A DNA stretch of 13,946 bases from Eutrophocola sp964490145 (lineage in GTDB: Bacteria; Pseudomonadota; Gammaproteobacteria; Pseudomonadales; Pseudohongiellaceae): assembly GCA_964490145.1 (NCBI GenBank), contig CAZBBS010000072.1, forward strand, positions 1 to 13,946, in the 5' to 3' direction. The notes beneath the pieces were generated by a model that was not told the origin of the DNA, searched no databases, and was given only the letters and a program-made list of their open reading frames with translations. Every line of letters begins with the position of its first letter. Positions within the stretch are counted from its first letter, which is position 1. This document shows, in pieces, positions 7,062-13,090 of the stretch. The position numbers were made by a program, and so were the translations under genes.

Positions 7062-7180
7062 AGCAGGGTGGTTTTCTCCCCGATTTTTCCAGCCTGCTCT
7101 TAGTTGATATATCTCCTGGTTAAAAGGAGCGCGTAGGGCCCTAACTGTTTTCTCCTACAGTTAGGGCCCGCTTTCTTTCT
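7062..7180 (+). ncRNA. candidate ErsA-like / Spot 42-position small RNA
   Basis: A predicted RNA of about 119 nt between polA and the convergent engB. This is the locus of Spot 42 (spf) in enteric bacteria and of the sigma-22-dependent sRNA ErsA in Pseudomonas aeruginosa. Three hairpins can be drawn: AGCAGG/CCTGCT (7062-7067, 7093-7098) enclosing a 25-nt pyrimidine-rich loop with UUUUCUCCCC; CTCCT/AGGAG (7113-7117, 7125-7129); and the terminator (7136-7169). UCUCCY occurs three times (7075-7080, 7112-7117, 7151-7156). This suits an Hfq-type sRNA that pairs with Shine-Dalgarno regions. Position, promoter and terminator support an RNA gene; identity with ErsA is inferred from location and promoter type, not from sequence alignment. 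Confidence 0.6.
7136..7180 (+). terminator. intrinsic terminator of the polA-engB sRNA
   Basis: A perfect 13-bp stem (GGGCCCTAACTGT at 7136-7148 and its complement at 7157-7169) with an 8-nt loop, TTTCTCCT, is followed by a T-rich tail (CTTTCTTTCT, 7171-7180). It would end the sRNA and any polA read-through. On the minus strand no T-run follows, so it is unlikely to terminate engB transcripts. The loop carries an anti-Shine-Dalgarno-like motif. Confidence 0.85.
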
Positions 7181-7226
7181 GGTGTACTGATTCCTGATTT
7201 ACTCACGTTACCTTGTTCCCTGTAAG

Positions 7227-7871
7227 TTACTCGGCAGATGGGCGTTCTTCGGAATCCGGGCTAAGCCAGGCCTGAAGCCGTCCCTTGAGTTCGCCACTGC
7301 CTTCATGTTTGAGTGCTGAAAACAGTTGCACTGACACCAGATCACCCAGATCAGCAAGTGCCCGGCGAGTTTCCAGCAGCACTTTTTTACGGGCACCAGA
7401 CTTGAGCTTGTCACATTTGGTCAACAGAATATGGACCGGCATACTGGACACCCGGCACCACTCGAGCATCTGCCAGTCAAAGTCTTTAAGCGGGTGGCGG
7501 CAGTCCATCAGGAGCACAAGTCCCTGCAAAGACTGCCGGTCACGCAGATAGGCCTCAAGTTGCTTAACCCATTTTGCCTTGATCTGGGGAGGCACCTTGG
7601 CATACCCGAAGCCCGGAAGGTCCACCAGATATTTTCCTTCGCTGACCTGAAAAAAATTCAGCAGCTGGGTTCGGCCAGGCGTTTTACTGGTCCTGGCCAG
7701 TTTGGGTTGGCCGGTCAGGGTATTGATGGCGCTGGACTTGCCGGCATTGGAACGGCCAACAAAGGCGACCTCATAGGCCTCATCAGGAGGACACTGCTTG
7801 AGGGTTTCAGCACTTTGGAAGAAGTGAACAGCAGAAAAGTCGAGTTTTTCTTGCTCTGTGGACGGTGTCAT
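7227..7871 (-). CDS. engB: ribosome biogenesis GTPase EngB (YsxC/YihA)
   Basis: An essential-type small GTPase that assists late assembly of the 50S ribosomal subunit; 214 aa, normal length. The G motifs are in order: P-loop GRSNAGKS (39-46), switch I threonines around TSKTPGRTQ (61-69), DLPGFG (84-89), and TKCD (151-154); the SA of the G5 motif follows in LFSALKHEG. The ATG at 7871 gives a standard short N-terminal extension before the G domain (LDFSAVHFFQSAE). The gene is convergent with polA and divergent from cytochrome c4, the same arrangement as polA-engB elsewhere in the gammaproteobacteria. The 47-nt gap between its start and the TATAAT-type promoter of cytochrome c4 should hold its own promoter region; none was clear to me. 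Confidence 0.96.
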   Translation of the reverse strand: MTPSTEQEKLDFSAVHFFQSAETLKQCPPDEAYEVAFVGRSNAGKSSAINTLTGQPKLARTSKTPGRTQLLNFFQVSEGKYLVDLPGFGYAKVPPQIKAKWVKQLEAYLRDRQSLQGLVLLMDCRHPLKDFDWQMLEWCRVSSMPVHILLTKCDKLKSGARKKVLLETRRALADLGDLVSVQLFSALKHEGSGELKGRLQAWLSPDSEERPSAE

Positions 7872-7886
7872 GATCAGGCTTTCTGC

Positions 7887-7915
7887 TTGGGATTGCGGGG
7901 GGGTTTAGGTATAAT
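7887..7915 (+). promoter_or_regulatory. sigma-70 promoter of cytochrome c4
   Basis: TTGGGA (7887-7892) and a perfect TATAAT (7910-7915) are 17 nt apart. Transcription would start near 7922, giving a leader of about 97 nt to the preferred start codon. The only gene downstream on this strand is cytochrome c4. Confidence 0.75.
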
Positions 7916-8018
7916 CGCGCGGCTTTAGATGGGAGTGGATTGTATCAGCACTCCTCACATGAATATATGCCCGGACTCTGGATCCGGGAATATCATGGTT
8001 ACCGATTGGAATCCAGGA

Positions 8019-8657
8019 ATGAAGAATACCGCAGTGAAGAGTTCAGCAAAATTGATCAAAACCATCATGATTTCCATTCTGGCCATAGGTGCCAGCACTC
8101 TGGCATTTGCCGAGGGCAACGCTGAAGCGGGTGCCGGCAAGATTACCGTATGCCTGGCCTGCCATGGTCAGGACGGCAATGCATCCATGCTGCCAAATGT
8201 GCCAAAAATTGGCGGACAGAATGAAAAATATCTGCTCAAGCAGATGCAGGACATCAAAACCGGTGCCAGACCGGCTCCCTTGATGACCGGGATGCTTAAT
8301 GCCCTGAATGACCAGGATATGGAAGATGTGGCGGCCTATTTTGCATCCCAGGCCTTGGCAACGGGTGCGGCTGATCCGGCCCTTGTCGACATTGCCGAGT
8401 CCATCTACCGGGCCGGTAATCCGGATATTGGTGTTGCAGCCTGTACTGCCTGTCACTCAGCCAATGGTCAGGGTCTGGCGTCTGCAGGATATCCGGCGCT
8501 TAGTGGTCAGGACGCGGCCTATACCGAATTACAATTAAAAGCCTTCCGGGATGGGTCCAGGCAGAATGATGATGCTGAAGTCATGCGCAGTATCACTGCC
8601 CGTCTGAATGACCAGGAAATTTCTGCCCTGGCTTCCTACGTTTCCGGATTGCATTAA
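8019..8657 (+). CDS. dihaem cytochrome c4
   Basis: A periplasmic dihaem c-type cytochrome that carries electrons to terminal oxidases; 212 aa from the chosen start. The signal peptide is residues 1-31 (basic n-region KSSAKLIK, hydrophobic core, cleavage after AFA). Two homologous domains follow, with haem motifs CLACH (45-49) and CTACH (142-146). The probable axial methionines are in LMTGML and VMRSITARL. The ending YVSGLH matches cytochrome c4 of Pseudomonas as I recall it. The frame is open from 7929, with further ATGs at 7959 and 7995. ATG 8019 is preferred because it directly precedes the signal peptide, although its AGGA touches the start codon; the ATG at 7995 has a better spaced GGGA (7986-7989), so the start is uncertain. 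The gene has its own promoter and terminator. Confidence 0.92.
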   Translation: MKNTAVKSSAKLIKTIMISILAIGASTLAFAEGNAEAGAGKITVCLACHGQDGNASMLPNVPKIGGQNEKYLLKQMQDIKTGARPAPLMTGMLNALNDQDMEDVAAYFASQALATGAADPALVDIAESIYRAGNPDIGVAACTACHSANGQGLASAGYPALSGQDAAYTELQLKAFRDGSRQNDDAEVMRSITARLNDQEISALASYVSGLH

Positions 8658-8704
8658 TTCAGCTGTTATTCAGGGTATTGCAGTAAAACTGCAAATATTA
8701 TGAA

Positions 8705-8743
8705 AGTGTAAAAGGGCCCGGAAGTTTCCGGGCTTTTCACACT
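8705..8743 (+). terminator. intrinsic terminator of cytochrome c4
   Basis: The core stem is GCCCGGA/TCCGGGC (8716-8722 and 8727-8733) with a 4-nt loop and TTTT directly after it. Flanking AGTGTAAAA and TTTTCACACT can extend the stem with one bulge. The extended stem is A-rich on the left and T-rich on the right, so it could also act on the other strand. Confidence 0.8.
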
Positions 8744-8811
8744 CTCAATATGGCATACTCGATGCCCGGACCTGCAGGGCTGATATCAAGTAACGTCCTG
8801 AAAAGCGCTAT

Positions 8812-8817
8812 AGGGAG
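8812..8817 (+). promoter_or_regulatory. ribosome binding site of dsbA
   Basis: AGGGAG lies 6 nt before the dsbA ATG. It is the strongest Shine-Dalgarno sequence I noticed in the window. Together with the two following A it forms GGGAGAA (8813-8819), complementary over 7 nt to the pyrimidine loop of the sRNA at 7074-7080. Confidence 0.8.
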
Positions 8818-8823
8818 AACCCA

Positions 8824-9465
8824 ATGAAAATATTTAGCAAGGTGACAGTACTGGCAGCAGTATTAATTGGCGGTATGGCTTCAGCTTTTGCCCAGCCAGC
8901 CCTTTATGTGGAAGGCACGCACTATGAAAATATTGCCAGCCCTGTCAGGACGGCTGATCCCAACAAAATCGAAGTGACCGAGATTTTCTGGTACGGCTGT
9001 CCTCATTGCTATGCGTTCGAGCCACTGATTACCAGCTGGGAAGAAAACCTGCCATCAGATGTGGCTTTTGTTCGCAGCCCGGGCATGTGGAACAAAACCA
9101 TGGAAATACACGCCCAGATTTACTATGCCGCTGAGGCGCTTGGCGTGACAGACGACATTCATGGCGTAGCCTTTAATGAGATTCACCAGAAACGCAATTA
9201 CCTGCAATCTGAAGATGCGGTCAAAGCGCTGTTTGTGGGTGAAGGGGTTGCTGCCGATGATTTTGATAAAACCTGGAGTTCCTTTTCAGTGACATCAGCG
9301 GTTAAACGGGCCAATACCCGTATGAGAGATTATGGTGTCAAAGGCGTCCCCAGCATGGTGGTCAATGGCAAGTACCTTGTTTCCGTGGGCGGCCCTGTAG
9401 CTTCCCAGACAGACATGCTGAAAATTGTCGACTTTCTGGTACGCAAGGAAAGAGACGATAGCTGA
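8824..9465 (+). CDS. dsbA: periplasmic thiol:disulfide oxidoreductase DsbA
   Basis: DsbA puts disulfide bonds into exported proteins and is re-oxidised by DsbB; 213 aa, typical length. A signal peptide (1-23, ending SAFA) is followed by the thioredoxin-fold domain with active site CPHC (59-62, in FWYGCPHCYAFEP), the inserted helical domain, and the cis-proline loop GVPSM (P176). The N-terminal ATG is fixed by a strong Shine-Dalgarno 6 nt upstream. The gene lies between two intrinsic terminators, so it is probably monocistronic; I found no convincing promoter in the 80 nt upstream. The cytochrome c4-dsbA neighbourhood matches Pseudomonas. DsbA is commonly needed for folding of type II secretion substrates, which fits the operon that follows. 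Confidence 0.96.
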   Translation: MKIFSKVTVLAAVLIGGMASAFAQPALYVEGTHYENIASPVRTADPNKIEVTEIFWYGCPHCYAFEPLITSWEENLPSDVAFVRSPGMWNKTMEIHAQIYYAAEALGVTDDIHGVAFNEIHQKRNYLQSEDAVKALFVGEGVAADDFDKTWSSFSVTSAVKRANTRMRDYGVKGVPSMVVNGKYLVSVGGPVASQTDMLKIVDFLVRKERDDS

Positions 9466-9489
9466 TCTGCGCTTTACACGTTTCCGCAC

Positions 9490-9525
9490 AAACGCCCATG
9501 TTGTTTCAACATGGGCGTTTTTTTT
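9490..9525 (+). terminator. intrinsic terminator of dsbA
   Basis: A perfect 14-bp stem (9490-9503 and 9507-9520, core ACGCCCATGTTG) with a TTT loop ends in a run of eight T (9518-9525), 24 nt after the dsbA stop codon. Confidence 0.95.
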
Positions 9526-9774
9526 GTCATTGCAGGAATTCATGGCAGGGCAGTAAAAAAAGTGACTGATACCGGCTTTTTATGAGGTAACTTGCTCAAT
9601 TTATTTATAAAATTTAGATATTTACCGCAAATTACTCATCTTTTTATAAACTTTTGGCCCAGGCCTGTTGTCATAGTACTGGCCTGATTTACGGATTCGG
9701 TTGTAAATCCTAGGGCACATGTAAAAAATAACATATAATTCAACATTTTAGATGCAACAATCTGCCCTGAACCC
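9526..9774 (+). promoter_or_regulatory. AT-rich leader region of the T2SS operon
   Basis: A 249-nt gene-free stretch, clearly richer in A and T than its neighbours, especially 9590-9660 and 9720-9750. A perfect TATAAT (9734-9739) lies 35 nt before the gspL-like start, but no -35 fits at 16-18 nt. Two inverted repeats lie upstream: CAGGCC/GGCCTG (9660-9665, 9681-9686, 15-nt loop) and GGATT/AATCC (9693-9697, 9706-9710, 8-nt loop). These could be activator sites for a promoter with a weak -35. I see no open reading frame of note here. Confidence 0.35.
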
Positions 9775-11082
9775 ATGAACTTTCAGATACCGGCCCTCAA
9801 CAGACTTCCGCTGCAGGAAATAAGCCATAAATTTCAGGCTTTTTTGCCCTCTGGCGGGCACCAAGAGCTGTTAAACAGGGTGGACACCAGCCTGCTGCTA
9901 TTTGATAACACCCTGTTGAATACAGCCACGGGCGCTGCTGTAGAGCTGGCGACAGAAGAAAACAGTACGTTCGCTGATAATCTGGCAACGGCTGCAGCCA
10001 GCTTGTGTAAAAATTCCCAGAACAAGCAGGTTCTCCTGCTTTTGCCCCCTACGCATTTTGCTGTTACCCCTTACCAATTGAATCTAACCGGGGAAAAGCT
10101 GCTGAGGTCGGCATTGGAGCTGCAGGCTCATAGCCTGATTCCTGCCTATGATGAATCCCTGTTGCTGGCAGTGAATGCTCGCAACCAGGAAGGTGTTGCC
10201 CTGTGGTACAACGAAAACAGTGCCAATCGCCTGTTCCGTGCTTTTGAACGGGAAGGGATGTTCCTTGCTGCCATTATGCCGCGGAGTTTTGCGTTACTCG
10301 AAGAGGCATCAAACCCGGATGAGGAGCACACGCTGCTTATCAATGATGAGGAAGGGGAGCACGTGACCTTTATACAGGCCAGGGGTAATGCTATCCGGCG
10401 AATGCTGACAGGAAACCGTGCCGATCTCGAACAGGATGTTTTTGCCAGGCAGTGGGACATCGAAGTAAGCCAGCTCAAAGGTGAGTCAGCAAAAAGCATG
10501 AGTTCCCTGGCGGACTGGCAGGGCCTGGCTATTTGCATAAAACCAGTGGCAGAGTTTTCCTTTTTACCGGCAGGGGCGCTGGCGGAGGAAAAACGCCTGG
10601 GCAGAGCCCGTGCCAGCAAGGTGGGCATAGCGGTGGCTGCCTGCCTGCTTTTGCTGTTGTTTACACCATTTATATCCAACTGGATGACCCTCAGGGGGCT
10701 GCAAAAAGAGCTGGCCAGGGCACAGGAATTATCAGAAGAACCACGGCGGCTACAGGCATCCATTTTTGATATGGATGAAGAATGGGGAGCCCTGGATGAA
10801 TATCCTGACCAGCATGTAACACAAACACTGATCTCCCTGAATGACATCATAAAAAGTTCATTAACGTCCTTCTCCATTAATGAAGGCATCATTGATATCT
10901 CAGGTACTGCCAATGATCCGGCGTTCCTGGTTGAACAACTTTCCGAGAAGGAAGATTTTTATAATGTGGGGCAAAGCACCAACACCAGAGGTGGCGGTCA
11001 ATTCGGTATCCGCATGAACCTGAGTGGCGTCGATTTTGATGCATATGACGAAAAATATCCGGTGATCAACCAGGGACGCTAA
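9775..11082 (+). CDS. gspL: type II secretion system protein GspL-like
   Basis: A bitopic inner-membrane protein of 435 aa with the GspL (or PilM-PilN fusion) layout. It has a cytoplasmic actin-like domain (about 30-275, with VLLLLPPTHFAVTPYQLN and an ALELQAHSLIPAYDE stretch reminiscent of GspL), one transmembrane helix (283-304), a short coiled coil (about 308-330) and a periplasmic ferredoxin-like domain. In the T2SS, GspL recruits the GspE ATPase to the membrane and pairs with GspM. The sequence is divergent, so the call rests as much on architecture and on the following gspM-E-F genes as on motifs. An MshI-like protein of an MSHA-type pilus has the same layout and is the main alternative. 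ATG 9775 has no visible Shine-Dalgarno. It is first in the operon, 7 nt before the gspM-like gene. Confidence 0.72.
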   Translation: MNFQIPALNRLPLQEISHKFQAFLPSGGHQELLNRVDTSLLLFDNTLLNTATGAAVELATEENSTFADNLATAAASLCKNSQNKQVLLLLPPTHFAVTPYQLNLTGEKLLRSALELQAHSLIPAYDESLLLAVNARNQEGVALWYNENSANRLFRAFEREGMFLAAIMPRSFALLEEASNPDEEHTLLINDEEGEHVTFIQARGNAIRRMLTGNRADLEQDVFARQWDIEVSQLKGESAKSMSSLADWQGLAICIKPVAEFSFLPAGALAEEKRLGRARASKVGIAVAACLLLLLFTPFISNWMTLRGLQKELARAQELSEEPRRLQASIFDMDEEWGALDEYPDQHVTQTLISLNDIIKSSLTSFSINEGIIDISGTANDPAFLVEQLSEKEDFYNVGQSTNTRGGGQFGIRMNLSGVDFDAYDEKYPVINQGR

Positions 11083-11089
11083 CAGGCAG

Positions 11090-11620
11090 ATGAAAAACAA
11101 CCAAAAAAAGCTGGTCGGCTTGCTGGCCATTCTGTTCCTGGCCGTGGTGGTTGTGCGCGTGATACCCATGTTGCGCACGTCTTATGAGGAGGGCCTGGAG
11201 GAAATCGATTTTCTGGAACAGCGTATTGCCAGGCTGCGTCTGCTTATTGAAGAGGCTCCCTTTATCGTCGATGAAGAAGCGCAGCGGCAGGCAGAAGTTG
11301 AAGCGCTTGGTGAACTGGTATTTACCGGCACGGATCTTAACCTTATAGGTACAAGTGTTCAGCGCCAGTTGCGTCAGATCGTTGAAGAAGCCGGTGTACT
11401 CGCCAGATCATACAAGACCCCCCGCCTCTCCGAGATGGAGGGCTGGTTGATGATAAACCAGGAAATGGATTTCACCATTGAACAGGAAGATATTCTCAAA
11501 TTCCTGAGTCTTCTGGAAAACTCCAAGCCAAGATTGCATGTGACTGAATTCAGCATCAATAGAAACAGACGGCAGTATTCCGGCTCAATAACCGTAACCG
11601 GATTTAGCAAACAGCAGTAA
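11090..11620 (+). CDS. gspM: type II secretion system protein GspM-like
   Basis: A 176-aa bitopic protein: short basic N-terminus (KNNQKK), one transmembrane helix (about 8-27), a coiled coil (about 32-58, EEGLEEIDFLEQRIARLRLLIEE in character), then a small alpha/beta periplasmic domain whose end (LHVTEFSINRNRRQYSGSITVTGF) is typical of GspM/PilO ferredoxin-like folds. GspM stabilises GspL in the inner-membrane platform. It most resembles the T2SSM_b-type GspM, from memory of the family; MshJ or PilO are alternatives. It follows the gspL-like gene by 7 nt and its stop directly abuts the TTG that opens the gspE frame, so translation is probably coupled. Confidence 0.7.
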   Translation: MKNNQKKLVGLLAILFLAVVVVRVIPMLRTSYEEGLEEIDFLEQRIARLRLLIEEAPFIVDEEAQRQAEVEALGELVFTGTDLNLIGTSVQRQLRQIVEEAGVLARSYKTPRLSEMEGWLMINQEMDFTIEQEDILKFLSLLENSKPRLHVTEFSINRNRRQYSGSITVTGFSKQQ

Positions 11621-11629
11621 TTGAAGGCT

Positions 11630-13090
11630 ATGGAAAACACACATCTCACATTGCCGATTTTCTCCCAGCTCCTGGAGCCGGAAGGCATGGCTCCTGCGCA
11701 GAATTTCAATGACAGCCGGGAGCTGGTATGCAACCGATTGCCAGCCATTGAAAGCCGGGCGCGGGTCAGGTTCGTCCTGGGCGACCAGATACGTTTTCGC
11801 ATGGGAAATACTGATGAAGTAGCCAGGCTGACCAAGCACTGGCGTGCCGAGTTGTCACCGGAAATAGCCGATCCGGATGATGCCTTTGTTTCAGGCTTTG
11901 GTGATGATGATGAGTTTTCCGACCTGGATTCAGAGGCGCCGATTATCCGGCTGGTGAATCACCTGTTTGCCCGCGCGCTTGACCTGAATGCCAGTGACAT
12001 CCATTTTGAACCCACGGAACATCACCTGGAAGTACGATGCCGCGTTGACGGCATCATGACCCGAATTGAAAAGCTGCCGGTGAAAATACAGTCTGCAGTA
12101 GCATCCCGCCTGAAACTGATGGCCAGGCTGGATATCGGCGAAAAACGCCTGCCACAGGACGGCAGAATTGATTACCGGATCGGTGATCGTGAACTGGATA
12201 TGCGTGTATCAACGCTCCCCGGGGTTCTGGGCGAATCCGTGGTGTTGCGTATTCTTGATCGCAGCGATCTGAGCATTGAACTGTCCGACCTGGGTATGCC
12301 TGAAAAAGTGCTGAAGGATTACACGCGGGTGATTTCCCAGCCCCATGGCCTGATCCTGATTACAGGGCCAACAGGAAGCGGTAAAACCACAACCCTGTAT
12401 GGAACGCTGGAAAAAATTCATGATGAAAAGCACAAGATCATCACGGTGGAAGACCCTGTCGAATATCAGCTTGACGGTATTACACAGATCCAGGTAAATC
12501 CAAGAATCGGGCTGAATTTCGCTTCCGGGCTCCGGTCCATTGTGAGGCAAGACCCGGACATTCTGATGATCGGCGAAATCCGTGACCACGAAACAGCAGA
12601 GATTGCCATTGAATCTGCCCTGACGGGCCACCTGGTATTTTCAACCTTGCATACCAACGATGCGGCAGGCGCTGTAACGCGCCTGCAGGACATGGGTGTT
12701 GAAAGCTACCTGATCAGTTCCAGTTTGCTGGGTATACAGGCGCAGCGACTGGTTCGACGGGTATGTACTGACTGTACTGAAACTGTTGAGATGACAGATG
12801 ACGAAGCCAATGTGCTGGCCGTAAACAAGGCGGATTACCCGACAATACGCCGGGGGACCGGCTGTGAGCGCTGTGGTGGTACAGGTTATCGTGGGCGAGT
12901 GGGATTGTATGAATTACTGCTCATGTCTGACGAAATACGCCATTTGATTACCAGTGGCGCGGATGCCAACGTGATTCGTCAGCAGGGCGTCAAGGAAGGC
13001 ATGAAGTCATTGCGAGAAGACGCTCTTGAAAAACTCAAATCAGGCTTGACTACACCGGAAGAGGTGGTCAGGGTGACGCGCGCCGTATGA
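11630..13090 (+). CDS. gspE: type II secretion system ATPase GspE
   Basis: The cytoplasmic hexameric ATPase that powers pseudopilus assembly; 486 aa from ATG 11630. A short N1-type domain (about 1-100) and an acidic linker (DPDDAFVSGFGDDDEFSDLD) precede the core, which opens with APIIRLVNHLF and NASDIHFEP. Walker A is GPTGSGKTT (246-254), the Asp box is ITVEDPVEY, Walker B is DILMIGEIRD and the His box is GHLVFSTLHTND. The C-terminal metal site has two CxxC pairs (CTDC and CERC), as in GspE. The N-terminus is too short for PilB or MshE. The frame also opens with TTG 11621, immediately after the gspM stop; ATG 11630 is chosen by codon type, though the AAGG before it is very close. Its stop overlaps the gspF start by 4 nt (ATGA). 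Confidence 0.93.
   Translation: MENTHLTLPIFSQLLEPEGMAPAQNFNDSRELVCNRLPAIESRARVRFVLGDQIRFRMGNTDEVARLTKHWRAELSPEIADPDDAFVSGFGDDDEFSDLDSEAPIIRLVNHLFARALDLNASDIHFEPTEHHLEVRCRVDGIMTRIEKLPVKIQSAVASRLKLMARLDIGEKRLPQDGRIDYRIGDRELDMRVSTLPGVLGESVVLRILDRSDLSIELSDLGMPEKVLKDYTRVISQPHGLILITGPTGSGKTTTLYGTLEKIHDEKHKIITVEDPVEYQLDGITQIQVNPRIGLNFASGLRSIVRQDPDILMIGEIRDHETAEIAIESALTGHLVFSTLHTNDAAGAVTRLQDMGVESYLISSSLLGIQAQRLVRRVCTDCTETVEMTDDEANVLAVNKADYPTIRRGTGCERCGGTGYRGRVGLYELLLMSDEIRHLITSGADANVIRQQGVKEGMKSLREDALEKLKSGLTTPEEVVRVTRAV

Noticed and set aside
8781..8788. TGATATCA palindrome upstream of dsbA as a second Zur or CRP-type site.
   Set aside because: Eight bases only, no extension of symmetry on either side and no link between dsbA and zinc.
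9717..9746. Three ACAT repeats before gspL at 14- and 12-nt spacing.
   Set aside because: Four-base repeats in AT-rich DNA are expected by chance and the spacing is irregular.
10146..10913. Open frame of 255 codons on the minus strand inside the gspL-like gene.
   Set aside because: It is antisense to a gene with recognisable GspL architecture, has low-complexity Ser/Arg/Ala-rich composition, no family motif and no ribosome binding site or promoter.
11621..13090. PilB or MshE identity for the secretion ATPase.
   Set aside because: The N-terminal part is only about 100 residues before the SDIHFEP core, shorter than PilB or MshE, and the acidic linker followed by APII is typical of GspE; downstream genes would settle it.
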